Part shown: positions 48,833-60,800 of the stretch, in pieces
How positions within the stretch are numbered: position 1 is the first letter of the stretch
Layout: every line of letters begins with the position of its first letter
NCBI GenBank assembly: GCA_019321725.1
Contig: CM033110.1
Coordinates: 11,153,278 to 11,217,277, forward strand
Reading direction: 5' to 3'
DNA from: Paulownia fortunei
Lineage: Eukaryota; Streptophyta; Magnoliopsida; Lamiales; Paulowniaceae
Length of the DNA stretch: 64,000 nucleotides
Position numbers and translations under genes: made by a program
Notes under the pieces: model-generated
Told to the model about the DNA's origin: nothing
The model's input: the letters and a program-made list of their open reading frames with translations, nothing else
Databases searched by the model: none

Positions 48833-49105
48833 CTCTTTGGGTACTTAGATGGACTCGCTTGGTCTCTGTGTTACTTGGATGCAGTCATTAGGTCTTTGGG
48901 TGCCTAGACGCATTTGCTAGGTATTGTGTTACCTAGGTACAGTTACTAGATATTTGGGTGCCTAGATGTATTCGATAGGTCTTTCTGTTTCCTGGACGTG
49001 CTCGCCAGGTCTTTGGGTACCTAGATGTGTTTGTTAGGTCTTTGTGTTGCCTGGGCATAATCGTTAGGTCTTTGGGTGACTAGATGCATTCGCTAGGTCT
49101 TTTGA
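48833..49105. repeat. Minisatellite of alternating 30-bp half-units in element A
   Basis: Nine or so units of 29-31 bp of two alternating kinds: GGTCTTTGGGTGCCTAGATG-like and GGTCTTTGTGTTACCTGGGC-like, each ending TTCGCTA or similar. The full period is about 59-60 bp, repeated four and a half times. Confidence 0.85.
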
Positions 49106-49869
49106 TTTCTAACTTGTCTACTCAGGGCTCGACTAGCCCCCCATTACTTGGTCTAATTAAGTGTTTAATGTATTATTTGGACATCACCTTTGCCTTGCTT
49201 TGGTGGTACTTTTGTGAGGGACTCGTACTTCTCCGAATGACCTTTTATGTGTATGGATGGATTAGTGCTGTTTGGGACCTCTCATCTCCTTCACCGTCCG
49301 TCTCTCATCATCATCTGGATAATAGAACATGGTTGCTACTCCTTGAGTGTGGCCTTTTCCTTCCAAGGGTCTTATCACCTTGAATTTTGTCTAGCATCTC
49401 ATCCCATATGGGGAGAGTCTATTTGCTAGCACCTCCATAGATGTCAGATTTTTGTTCTCATCTCCTCATTTGGGAGGAACTTAGTTGCTGGCTTACTCTT
49501 TCTAGATTGAGATTAGGTCTTAGCTTATACTTTTGCTATTCTTTCTTCTTTGGTATTTCTTGCCTCGCCTTAGTCCTCTTGGGCATTGGGGGCGAGCTTC
49601 TCAGGTCTTGAGTGCTAGCTCTTCTCACGTCACTGGGGTGACCTCTCCTTATCATAGGGCACGACCTCTTTAGGGTGCAACCTTAGAGAAATTAAGTTAG
49701 GAAGCTAAAGTACAACTCAACACATAATAAATCACATTAGGGTGCAGAGCTTTCGTAGCTGTCGATCTACTTGGACACCTCCAATTATTCACTTGTCGGT
49801 GGTGTCATGAACGCCAATTTCTCAAGCTCTAGACTTCATCGATTGGTCACCTCAGTGCTGCAAGCAGGT
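49106..49869. other. Element A 5' interior, non-coding
   Basis: This is the region just inside the 5' LTR (minus sense), where gag would start. No gag similarity on the minus strand. The plus-strand frames at 49084-49429 are not recognised. Confidence 0.4.
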
Positions 49870-49894
49870 GTTCCTATAAATGACACCAAAATGA
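49870..49894 (-). promoter_or_regulatory. Primer-binding region of element A
   Basis: On the minus strand, TTTTGGTGTCATTTATAGG follows the LTR end TGATATCACA. It resembles the TTGGCGCCGTCTGTGGG-like sequence at this place in Tat elements, with substitutions. Confidence 0.5.
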
Positions 49895-50397
49895 TGTGAT
49901 ATCACTTCTTATCTCTATACACTTCTATCAAGTGCTCAACTTCTTAAGTGGGTTCTTCCACATCTTTGAGCGTTGACTCTATGTGCACAATCAACTCCTA
50001 AGTGAATCATCGCATGTGGTCAACTCCTTTTGTGTGTGATTAACTCTTCAATGGGTCCTTGCCTATAACAAACATAAATAGTTAGGGGTTTGTGGGGTTT
50101 GTGGGGTTCGCTTGGGATACCCCTCCGACACTCAAGTTAGTAATAAAGCTAGAGAGAGAATTATTTTTTAATAACTAGCATACCTTCAAATGATGAAGAA
50201 TGGGGTATTTATATGAGAATATCGAAGAGTGTAATCTTGTGTAGCAAGGTGCATAGATCATTTAGGCTTTATGAGCGTACAGGCTTCGGCCTTATAGCCT
50301 TCGTGGACTTAGTCTAAGCATTATAACTCTCATCTTCTTTGTTTACTTGTTGACATAATGACTTAGCCTATTGGGTCTCGTGAACCATGACACATCA
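49895..50397 (-). repeat. Element A 5' LTR
   Basis: 503 bp. On the minus strand it begins TGATGTGTCATGG and ends TGATATCACA. An internal duplication TTTGTGGGG TTTGTGGGG lies at about 50089-50106. A TATAAATACCCC box (minus, about 50204-50215) fits an LTR promoter. Confidence 0.85.
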
Positions 50398-51164
50398 AAC
50401 TCAAACCCTTTTCAATATGTACATTTTATTCAATCCAATTTGGTTTAATGTTATCTTTGGCATTTGATGTATTGAAATCAAGATAATTAGGATTATTGAA
50501 ATCGAAATCTAATTCCTTGAGTATCTATATCAAAATGTTTAAAAATATTTGATTACGATGATCATAGAGAGAGCAAAAGCAAGCACACAACATGTGAATT
50601 GATGGAAGCAATTGAAACTACATAAGATTTGTACTTGTTAAACTCTGTTACATCAACATGAAATCAACAATATATATATTCAAATGAACCAAATAAAGAT
50701 CATACGTAATAGAAATTACAAAGAAATCAGATTATCTTAATGGATTATCTACCAAATACCTTAGTTTAAATGAAAAATATAGAGAAATTGAGAAAGAAGT
50801 GGTGTATTAATTTTATTTTCATCTCACATTATTTCTATCAACCACAGTGTTTTCAAGATAAACAAAAGTCACATGAAAGCATGGAAATCCACCATGGAAT
50901 GAAACAAGATCCAAAAATAGAGATTGGGGCCCTAAAACTAAAGTTGTCAACTAGATCGATTCAAACCGGCTTGAAACCAGCACAAGACCATCCTGTGAAT
51001 AGTATCAGACTACCTATATAAGCCGATTTTAGCTATATGATCTAGGGCCCTACTGGAGCCAATCTCTGAAATTCATCCCAACCCGCGAACTAGCCAATCT
51101 GAGCCCGGGACTAGTTTGTGAACACTCCAAGATTGGCCTAAGGTTGCTAGCATGGCTGGGCTTT

Positions 51165-51200
<36 letters not shown>

Positions 51201-51857
51201 CCATGTTGAGTTGCACACATAAAGTCCATGAATTAAAATTGGGTTTAGGTCTATATTTATGGCCCATTTGCAAAATAATTCATGGCTCGGCCGCAAGTAT
51301 AGTAGCCCACAATCATTCTGGGCTTTTAAAAAAAATAAATATTAAATTAAACAATTAGAATCACCCGTTGATTTTTGAATAGGATGATGGTGACTAGGAA
51401 CTTGCAGTGTGGCAGCTGCCAGTTGCTGGTATTATACCATTGTGGCTTGGGGTAATGATATTATTACCATTACACCCCCATATTTACATTTTTTTTAAAT
51501 CAGTTTTCCAATGGTTGTCCAACAAAAAATAAGTATTTGTTTTTCAAAAATGCTGAAACTTTTTTTAAATACCCGACCTTTTAGAAATATTTTCCCTACC
51601 AAAATTCATCTTGTATTTCTTTCTCTCTCATATTGTAATTGAAAGCTCTTCAAAATATTATTTATTATAAACATTCAAAGTTGCAAGAGGCTCTCGATTT
51701 TCGATAATTAACTTTGAAAAATTTGGTATTTATTTGGTACTATCTTTTCTTATTTTTTTAAATTATTGGCATTATGTGATTATAGTATTGGTGACTCTTT
51801 GTGCATTTTAATTGAAATTAGAATGTTTGTGAATTTTTTACGGATTTTTTTTGTGAA
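50398..51857. other. Intergenic DNA, including a possible hAT 5' subterminal part
   Basis: 50398-50440 continues duplicated segment copy 2. The GC-richer block at 50930-51330 with GGCCC/GGGCTT words resembles hAT subterminal sequence and lies before the transposase remnant. A (TA)n run lies at 51171-51196. No gene seen. Confidence 0.4.
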
Positions 51858-53503
51858 TTGAAAATGAATCGACTTTTCACAAAAAAAACTTCTCCCCCTT
51901 TCCCATACCATACACCTACCACTTCTTCTAGATCTGCTCCTCTTTGTGATCCTTCTATTTTTTCTAATACATATCCTAAAAGAAAATCTTTTGTAAGTAA
52001 TTTAAGCCATGAAACACAGCAAAGATTAAGGCAACCACTTCTCAACCTAGAATGCCACCACAATTTTTTGAAACAATAGTTGAAGAAAATTAAATAATTG
52101 AAGAATATGCAAATGCACCCCCGGATACTCATCTATTTGATTTAGATGATGATAATATGGCGACACTATCTAATGCTAAACCTATATGTAGAAATAAAAC
52201 TAGTAAAGTTTAGATTTTTTTTTAAATTACATAATGAACAAGAACGAGTTATATGTGTTATTAGCAAAGAAGATTTTTAAATTTTTAAAAGGTAATGGTA
52301 TGGGACATTAACAAGATATTTAAGTAAAACTCATCCAAGTTGGGATAGTGCAAAACCATCTAGTGGAAGTAGGCAATAATTTTTACATCAAACATTAGGT
52401 AGTTCAAATAATACTTTTGTTTATAAACAAGAACAAATGAGATTAGAAACTTGAAAAATCAATTGTTGGAGCAGAGCTTCCCTTTAGATTTGAGGAAAGT
52501 TATAGATTTGAAAATTTTATGGTAAGAGGTTGTCAACCATAATTCAAACGTGTTTCACGTATTACATGCTATAAAGATAGATATAAACAATATGAAGAAG
52601 AAATAATTATATTACGAACTCTTTTTTTGACTTTAACTTAAAAAAATTCTTTCACTTGTGATATTACAAACTCTTTTTTTGACTTTAACTTCAAAAATTT
52701 CTTTCACTTGTGACATGTGGAGGGGTAGGGGCAATTTGCATTATATTTATGTCACTGCTCGTTGGATTGATGAAAACGTTTTTCTTGAAAAAGGAATAAT
52801 TGAATTTGCATTGATTAATCATCCACATATCAGTGTTAATACTTAACAAGTTATAATGGATTGTTGAAATTATTGAAATATAGGAGATAAAATTTTATTT
52901 ATGTATTTTGATAATACAATAGATAATACAAAAATGGTTGAACATTTAATTGGAATGTTTGATGGAATTTTTTTTCATGTTAGATGTATTTGTCATATTT
53001 TGCATCTTTGTGTTCAAGATGGTTTATTTACTGTAAGGCCTTATATAGACAAAACTTGAACATGTTTATCACATATTATGAGTGCGCCAACTAGAAGTCA
53101 AAGATATAAGCGATTAGCAAAAACAAGCAAAAATAGAATTTAAAGATTCATATCTTGACTTAGACACAAGGTGAAATTCTACTTATAGAATGTTAACCGA
53201 AGCACATCCATATGCAAAAAAGGTTACACGTTTATATAATGAAGAATTTCATGGGGAGATTGGAGAGAGTTCATTACTGAAACTGATTGGGATATTATTA
53301 ATGTGCTTGCTCCTCTTTTACAAGTATTCACTGAAGTGACTAAAGTTATGTTTGGTGTATATTATCCTACTGCAAATATAATGTTTCCTAATTTGATTAA
53401 AATTATTAAATTATTTTGTGAGCATAGATGTGATGATAATGTAATGAAAATTATTGGAAATATGGAAGCAAAATGGGCCAAATATTATAAAAAACTTCCT
53501 TAA
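51858..53503 (+). pseudogene. hAT transposase (Ac/RICESLEEPER-like) pseudogene
   Basis: An N-terminal Ser/Pro-rich part (51858-52079) is followed by a decayed BED zinc finger (CVISKEDF, then GTLTRYLSKTHPSWDSAKP; one Cys and the first His replaced). Next come AELPFRFEESYRFENFM and RVSRITCYKDRYKQYEEEII in shifted frames, SFTCDMWRGRGNLHYIYVTA with RWIDENVFLEKGIIEF (52658-52846), a CICHILHLCVQD-like block near 52986-53020, and YYPTANIMFPNLIKI (53360-53404) with MEAKWAKYYKKLP. This is the family order of hAT transposases, which cut and paste DNA in the nucleus. The C-terminal dimerisation region is absent: the sequence stops at the Copia LTR at about 53509. A 52-bp tandem duplication (copies from 52617 and 52669) and many stops disable it. 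Confidence 0.85.
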
Positions 53504-53508
53504 GTATG

Positions 53509-54062
53509 TGTTGATAAGGAAGCTTGATTTTCCTCACATATTTAAGACAATCTTGATTGATTTTTCTTGATTTGATTAATTTCATACCATAGTTCGGATG
53601 ATCTTGATTGATTTATGCAAATTTGTATATACCTTATGTATTTAGTTTAGTCATATTGTGACCTATATAAACCATACTGATCGATGAACAAAGTATGCTA
53701 TCTTTTATCTTATTTCTAAATCTCCACATGGTATTACAGCTTTCCTGGGAACCTTAATTCCCCTTTCTCATGATCACACCACCATAGCCGCCATTATTAG
53801 CTTCAACTATGGCCTCCGACATCAATCACATTAATCTCCTTAAATCCCATTACACCACACACACTCGGCCCTATCATGGTCATTGTCAATGGTGTCATGC
53901 CCAAGGTCACACAATTGCATAGTGTCCGATACTCCACTAATTACATCCCACTTTCCAACCACCACTATTGCCACGCCTATCCATGCCTTTCCAATCACAA
54001 GCTTACCTTACCGTTCCCCCTACTTTGACTCATCTCGTTGGCTCCTTGACAATGGTGCCTCC
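53509..54062 (+). mobile_element. Copia remnant: LTR, primer site, zinc knuckle, protease start
   Basis: A 220-bp LTR (53509-53728; TGTTGATAAGG to TCTCCACA) is followed at once by TGGTATTACAGC, a near match to the initiator-Met tRNA primer site TGGTATCAGAGC. An ATG at 53809 starts a short frame that reaches a CCHC knuckle (HCQWCHAQGHTIA, stop, CP) after only some 25 codons, so most of gag was deleted. In a shifted frame, RWLLDNGAS is the protease active site (D-S-G changed to D-N-G). The sequence is cut there by element D and resumes at 63976. It sits against the end of the hAT pseudogene and may have inserted into it. Confidence 0.75.
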
Positions 54063-55594
54063 TAATAAGTTAGTTTTATACCAACAAATTAAGTACTTCT
54101 AAACTAATTATTTGATTGATTTCAAGCAATTTATCTAGTTTTATGTGTGTTTTTGATGCATTACATAACAACTCTCCAAAATGCAAGTCAAGAAGAAAAA
54201 TAAGGGACAAAACAAGCCAAAAATATGAAAAAGATCAAGGCATGTTGTGACACAGTCATACCATGCTTTGACATGGCCTAAAAATGAAGAAAAACAAGCA
54301 CAAAGATGCATACCGTGATATGCTAGTCCAGTAGCTAGGATGCCGCGAGCATGCTTCAGCACAAAACGTATACTCCAACATGGTCTTAGCATGCCCTGGC
54401 ATAGTCTGAGCATACCCCAACATGGTCACATTTCCTACACGTGGTCTACTTTTTTTTTTTATCCGATTTTAAGGGAATAAAAGAGATGATAGGAGACACT
54501 TGAACTAGATTTTGTGGGCTAATAAAGTATGCCATAAAATAAAGAAAAAAAAGGCTAAAAAGAGGGAAAATGATTACTGAAAGAGTAGACAAGATGGTAA
54601 AAAAAATGGGTTAGGTACAACTTGCAAAATAGAAGAGTTTTGGTGGAGATAAAAAAAGGGAAGAACAACCAAGAAGAAGAGGAGGATGTTTTTAGGGGGT
54701 TTTGGGAAGACTCTTGAGGGAGAAAATGGAGCAATCATCTTGAGAAGTTGGAGAGAAGATTAGCATTAACCAAGGAGGCCATTCTTGGAGACAAGAAGAG
54801 CTTCAACCATTCCTAACACTTCATAATTTGGTGAACAATTTTCTTGCTCTTTCTTATCTGTTGCTTGAAGTTATATTCATCCATTATGAACAAAACTTTT
54901 CTTTCTTGAGGATGATGCAACCTTATTTGATCCTATGTTTTGAGTTCCAAACATTATTAGTTCAAGTTATTCATCTTATTTGTGTTATCTTGTTTAGTAT
55001 TGCATCTTGATTATTTGGTCATTAATTGAGATTGTTTGATGTATGAGATTCGATACTCGAGAGAGAGAAGATTATACATGATCATAAGGATAACACAACC
55101 TAGGAATCATATAGTTGAGAAGCTTATGAAACTTTTGAAGTTTTGAAAAAAATTCATTGAACTTTTGAAGAGATCTATTCTTGGATTTTTATAGAGATAT
55201 CGAGATTTATATAGGAACTCATAGTCAATTCGGCACTCGAGAGAAGAAATTGATGAACATTAGAATTCTTAACTTACATGTGTTGTTGACTTGAATTGGT
55301 ATGTTTTGGAAGGAAGAATATAGATAATAATTAGGTGAGTTATTCCTTTAGAATTTCTTGCTCATAAGTGTTTGTTGTATTGTTTATGAGAACTCCATTC
55401 TTGTTTCTGCATTTTTTATTTTACTCTACTTTGTTTACCAATCATCACTTGATTTTCTAGATAAAATTAGGATTATTTGAACTATGGTACTTGATGCAAT
55501 TTTTTATTACAATCCTTGTGGATACGATACTCAATTCACCGTTGTATTAAAACTTAACATCGTACACTTACGGTGTGCAAAATATTCACGAACA
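54063..55594 (+). repeat. Element D 5' LTR
   Basis: 1532 bp, ending ATTCACGAACA just before the primer site. It contains a degenerate CATG-rich repeat block at 54240-54430. It holds about 150 bp (54735-54890) that the 3' LTR lacks. Confidence 0.9.
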
Positions 55595-55600
55595 AGTTTC

Positions 55601-55618
55601 TGGCGCCGTCATTGGGGA
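55601..55618 (+). promoter_or_regulatory. Primer-binding site of element D
   Basis: TGGCGCCGTCATTGGGGA, six bases after the LTR end, matches the TGGCGCCGTTGCCGGGGA form usual in Athila elements except in the middle. Such sites pair with the 3' end of a host tRNA to start reverse transcription. Confidence 0.8.
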
Positions 55619-55838
55619 TTGTTTTATCTTAATTACATTAATATTGTTATGACTTAGTCTTGATTTTAGTTTAGATTGTTTTTATTTTCTTCCCATATTT
55701 TGATGTTGTTTTGCCTTGCATTAGATTATATGTATTTGTATGCATAAGGTTAGGAGTCTTAACTTGGGTTATTTTGATCCATAAATCGAATGAACTCTTC
55801 GAGCTTTTAGAGCAGCAAAAAGATTTGACAATCAAGCC

Positions 55839-57240
55839 ATGGTGAACAATATCAACAATGTTAATGTGAACGTCAATCTTTATTACAACAATCACCACCA
55901 CAACGAGCTATTCGCGACTATTTTCAACCAACCATGAGCCAAAACTACTTTGGGATAGCTCGAAAATGGATAAATGCCAACATTTTTAAGCTTAAACCGA
56001 CTCTCATTAGCATGGTGCAGTAGAATCAATTTGGAGAAAATGCGTTAGAGGATCCTAATGCACACGTAGCCATATTTTTGGAGATTTGTGGCACTGTCAG
56101 AATGAATGGAGCACCCGACGATGCCATTAGACTTCACTTATTTCCATTCTCACTTCGGGATAAAGTTGGGCTATGGTTACAATCTTTTGCACTAAGTAGC
56201 ATATCGAGTTGGAATGACTTGACACAAAAATTTCTTGCTAAGTACTTTCCACCAAGCAAGACACTTTAACTCAAGAGTGAGATAGCTCAATGTCGCCAAC
56301 AAGATTTTGAGCCACTATATGAAGCTTGTGAGAGGTTTAAGGATTTTCTAAGAAGGTGTCCTCAATATAGTTATGAGGATTGGCAGTAGGTACATTACTT
56401 CTACAATAGTTTGAATGGGCAAAGTCGAACCATAATAGATGTTGCTGTAGGTGGGACTTTAATGTCTAAGACCGCAGACAAAGCCCATATTTTTCTTGAG
56501 GAGATGGATACTAATAACTAGCAATGACCTTTTGAGAGGTCTTCCATTAAAAAGATTGTCGATGTTCTTGAGGTAGATTTATTTACACGATTAACTGCAC
56601 AAGTTTCTGCTCTTTCTAACCAATTTGCAGCTTGAACTTCTAATGGAGCTTCTCAAGAAATGGATTCCATGGTATCAACTAGCACCTCATTGATGGAAAC
56701 CAAATGTAATGAGTAGGTAAACTTTGTCAACAACCATAATTTCAATTTTAGGGAAAATCATTTACCTGCTCACTACCATCTGGGGATTAGAAATCATGAG
56801 AATTTTTTCTATACTAATAATTGAAATGTGCTTCAACCCCCATTGGGTTGCAACAATCCACCAAATCCCAATCCTCAAGTAGGTGATAAAGAATAATCAT
56901 TGGATGATTTGCTAAGCACTTTCATTGGCGAGACAAGAGCCCAATTGAATAAGAATAAAACAAAGATGGACAACATTGAGACTCAATTGTGGCAACTACC
57001 TTGAAGTTTAGGAGCTCAAATGAAATCAATGAAAACTCAAATGGATAGTTTGCTACTGAAATTAATTCTAAAAAACATAAAGAAAACTTTTCAAGTGATA
57101 CGAATATCAATCCAAGGGAGCATTGCAAAGCTATCCCACTTTGAAGTGGAACTAAAATCAAGGGGCCCAAAATGAAAAGTTCAAACATTGATGAGTTAAT
57201 GGCAAGTACTTTGAGTCAAAGTCCTATGGAGAAATAACCA
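55839..57240 (+). pseudogene. Athila gag, frame-broken
   Basis: From an ATG at 55839 with an Asn-rich start. The capsid part in the frame at 56078-56269 and beyond reads MNGAPDDAIRLHLFPFSLRD, SSWNDLTQKFLAKYFPPSKT, then DFEPLYEACERFKDFLRRCP, FYNSLNGQSRTIIDVA and GGTLMSKTADKAHIF. Later blocks include EHCKAI and KMKSSNIDELMASTLSQS. Stops at about 56267, 56387, 56519 and later, plus frameshifts, disrupt it. The order and spacing agree with Athila gag. Confidence 0.8.
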
Positions 57241-57289
57241 AAGGAAGAAGAAAGGCAATGAAATGAACAAACAGGGACTGAGAAGATAA

Positions 57290-57893
57290 AATTTACTCCT
57301 AACTTTGACTCTTCTCCTAAATTTAATATTCTCATTACTTTTCCACAAAGATTTGAAAAGAAAAAGATTGATTCATAATTTATAAAATTGTTGGAGATCT
57401 TCAAGAAAATTCATATCAACATTTCTTTTGCAGATGCTCATGAGCAAATGCCTAACTATGCTAAGTTTATGAAAGATGTGATGTCAAGAAAAAAGTAATT
57501 GGTGGAATTTGAAACCGTGAATCTCATAGAGGAGTGTAGTACCATTTTATAGAAAAAGCTTCTTAAAAAATTGAAGGATCCAGGAGTTTTACTATTCCTT
57601 GTATCATAGAAGGATCTTTATTTGATAAAGTATTATATGATCTTGGAGCAAACATTAATTTGTTGCCAATTTCTGTGTTCAGAAAATTAGGAATTGGAGA
57701 AGTCAAGCCATCCACTATCACCTTGCAATTGGCGGATAGGTCTCTCACCTATCCAAGAGGAGTTGTTGAAGATGTATTGGTAAAAGTGGATAAATTTATA
57801 TTTCTTGCATATTTTGTGGTGTTAGTTAGGGAGGAAGACCAAAACATTCCTTTAATTCTTGGTCGACCATTCCTTACTACAAGCATGATTTGA
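57290..57893 (+). pseudogene. Athila protease region, mostly intact frame
   Basis: 57290-57540 gives FADAHEQMPNYAKFMKDVMS and LIEECSTIL, the gag-protease link. The protease part (about 57600-57893) reads LYDLGANINLLPISVFRKLG, with D-L-G-A in place of D-S/T-G as usual in Athila, then TLQLADRSLTYPRGVVEDVL and IPLILGRPFL. The frame closes at 57891. This enzyme would process the polyprotein. Confidence 0.8.
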
Positions 57894-58099
57894 TTGATAT
57901 GAATTAACTCTAAGAGTTAATGAGGATAAAGTGATGTTTAACATTTATCATGCATTGAAGTTTTAAAAGGAATCATATATTTGTAATAGGATTTAAATGT
58001 TAGATACTTGCTTGCATGATCATTTTCTCAAATAAATTCCTACCGAACCTTTAGAGCGATGCATTATTCATTCTATAATGCAAGGCAATGTTACTTGCT

Positions 58100-59712
58100 C
58101 TTTCTTAAATCAGGAGCGATGGAGTTGAAAAAGGATAAATGCAAGGAAGCAATAGGAGATACAACAATCAAGAAATAAACAATATTATTGGAGTTGATAG
58201 CACTTTCCAAGCATTTGCAGTATGAATTTTTAGGTGCTAACAACATTTACCTAGAAATTATTTCAGCATCCCTATCTCCTTTAGAGGTTGAGAAGTTGCT
58301 TCGTGATTTAAGAGAGCATAAATCCGCTATTGATTGGTCAATTTCTGATTTAAAAGGTATTAGTTCTTCAACTGTCATGCATAAAATCTTAATGGAAGAT
58401 TCTTATGAACCATCTATTAAATATCAACATAGATTAAATCATGCAATGAAAGACGTTGTAAGAAATAAAGTCTTGAAATGATTGAATACCGACATTATTT
58501 ATGTAATTTCTAATAGTTCTTGGGTGAGTCCGGTCCAAGTAGTTCCAAAAAAAGGGTGACATGACCATAATTCAAAATAATAACAATGAATTGATACCAA
58601 CAAAAATGGTCACAGGTTGGCGAGTATGTATTGATTATAGAAAATTCAACAAAGCTACTCGTACAGATCATTTTCCCCTCCCATTTATTGATCAGATGTT
58701 AGATCGACTTACAGGGTATCAATACTATTATTTTCTTTATGGTTACTCGGGATACAATCAAATTGTCATAGCACCCGAAAACCAAGAGAAAATAACATTC
58801 ACATGCCCTTATGGTACTTTTTCTTTTGAAGAATGCCATTTGGATTATGCAATGCCCCAGCCACATTTCAAAGGTGCATGATGGTAATTTTTCATGATAT
58901 GGTGGAGAACGTAATGGAAATTTTTATGGATGATTTTATAGTATTTGGCTCCTCATTTGATATATGTCTACATAATTTTTCTCTTGTTTTGCAGAGATGT
59001 GAGGAGACTAACCTTATTTTAAATTGGAAAAAATGCCATTTTATGGTAAAAGAATATATTATTTTAGGTCACCGAGTGTCCTCCGAAGGACTTGAGGTAG
59101 ACCGAGCAAAAATTATTGCTATTGAAAAACTTCCACCACCAATCAATGTAAAAGCTATTCGTAGTTTTTTGGGACATGTTAGGTTTTATAGAAAATTCGT
59201 TAAAGATTTTTCAAAAATTGTACAACCTCTGTGCAACCTTTTGGAAAAATATAAGCCATTTGATTTTAATGTTGATTGCTTGCAGGCTTTTGATCACATC
59301 AAGAAGGCTCTCATTTCAACTTCTATTATGGTGGCAACGGATTGGACCCAACCATTTGAACTTATGTGTGATGCGAGTGATTATGCTTGGAGTGGTGTTA
59401 GGACAAAGAAGAGATAAAATTTTCAGGGCTATTTACTATGCAAACCAAACACTTGATGATGCCCAACAAAATTACACCACCATTGAAAAAGAGTTGTTAG
59501 TTGTTGTTTTTGCATTTGATAAATTTTGTGCTTATCTTGTAGGTTCCAAAGTGATAGGGTATATCGATCATGCTAGGTACCTTTTTGCTAAAAAGGATGC
59601 AAAACCAAGGCTACTCCAGTGGATACTCCTTCTTCAGGAATTTGATCTTGAAATCAAAGATAAGAAGAGAAGTGAAAATGTAGTGGCTGATCACTTATCA
59701 AGGTTGGGGTAG
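58100..59712 (+). pseudogene. Athila reverse transcriptase and RNase H, frame-broken
   Basis: 58188-58481 is the pre-RT part (LRDLREHKSAIDWSISDLKG). RT proper follows: SSWVSPVQVVPKKG, stop, GWRVCIDYRKFNKATRTDHF, GYSGYNQIVIAPENQEKITF, a frame change at about 58830, MPFGLCNAPATFQRCM, and the catalytic FMDDFIVFG (58923-58949). RNase H begins [10 protein letters not shown] near 59362. It shifts frame near 59395 to [20 protein letters not shown], then [27 protein letters not shown] (where TDHAA is usual) and [13 protein letters not shown], ending at 59712. The IDHAR change alters a conserved RNase H region. Confidence 0.88.
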
Positions 59713-59830
59713 AAAAATGATAACTTTGAAGGGCCAATTAAAGAATTTTTCCCAAATGAGTTTATTTTGGCAATCAAATATAATTTACCTTGGTATGCAC
59801 ATTTTGTGAATTTATCTTGCAGGTGGATTA

Positions 59831-60800
59831 TTGCCCCTGGATCTCACATATCATCAAAAGAAAAAATTCTTACATGATATGAAATTATATCTATGGGATG
59901 ATCCCTTGTTCTTTAAAAAATGTTTAGATTCTATGATTCGGAGAGGCATTCCAGTGGAGAAAACAAATGAAATTTTAAAGCATTGTGATTCATCCCAATG
60001 TGGTAGTCATTTCGGACCTACAAGAACAGCTTCTAAGTAATTGCAATCCAATTTTTGTTGACTAACTTTATCTAAGGATTGTTATACTTTTGTGCAGACA
60101 TGTGACCGGTGTCAAAGGGTTGGAATAATTATTAAATGCCATGAGCTTTCTTTAACAAACATAATGGAAGTTGAACTCTTTGATATTTAGGGCATTGACT
60201 TCATGGGACTATTTTCTCCATTAAATGGTCGATCATACATTTTGCTTGCTGTGGATTATGTCTCCAAATAGATAGAAGTAATTGCTACACCTACTAATGA
60301 TGCTAAGGTAGTGCTTAAATTCTTGCACAAACATATTTTCATTCGTTTTGGCACACTTGGAGCAATTGTAAGTGATAAAGATTCTCATTTTTGTAATAAA
60401 ATATTTAATAACCTTTTGGATAAGTATGTTGTAAGATACAACTTAGCTCTTGGATACCATCCTCAATCAAGTGGACAAGCCAAAATCTCAAATCGAGAAG
60501 TGAAGCAAATCCTTGAAAAAATAGTAAGCATTAATCGAAAAGATTGGGCACATAAGCTTGATGATGCATTGTGAGCATACTGCAAAATACATAAAACTCC
60601 TACAGGTATGTCTCCTTATCCATTAGTTTTTGGAAAAGCTTGTCACCTCCTTGTTGAGTTAGAACATACATCATATTGGGTTGTGCAATAATAAAATTTT
60701 GATACAAAGATAATTGGAGAAAAAAAATTGTTGCAACTTAATAAAATGGAGGAATTTAGGTTTGATGCCTATGAAAATGCTAAAATCTATAAAGAAAGAA
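59831..60800 (+). pseudogene. Athila integrase, frame-broken
   Basis: The zinc-binding part reads ILKHCDSSQCGSHFGPTRTA, then FVQTCDRCQRVG (HHCC ligands visible). The core has GIDFMGLFSPLNGRSYILLA (first Asp), GAIVSDKDSHFCNKIFNNLL (second Asp) and YHPQSSGQAKISNREVKQIL, where the usual Q-A-E is Q-A-K, so the catalytic Glu is lost at this position. TPTGMSPYPLVFGKACHLLV follows. Stops at 60038, 60188, 60271 and 60572 break the frame. Confidence 0.82.

Larger units (their letters stand above)
37263..50397 (-). mobile_element. Element A: non-coding Tat-like LTR element with nested insertions
   Basis: LTRs lie at 49895-50397 (5' in minus sense) and 37263-37708 plus 43114-43149 (3', split by element B). 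Next to the 5' LTR, read on the minus strand, TTTTGGTGTCATTTATAGG resembles the TTGGCGCC-type primer-binding region of Tat-lineage Ty3/gypsy elements. Next to the 3' LTR, AAGAGTGGGGGCTTA is a polypurine tract. The LTR contains ACTTGAGTGTCGGAGGGG, common in plant Tat-type LTRs. Removing B (37709-43113) and C (44538-46837) leaves an interior of about 4.4 kb with no recognisable gag or pol, so it is a large retrotransposon derivative dependent on others. Sense is inferred from the two priming sites. Confidence 0.7.
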
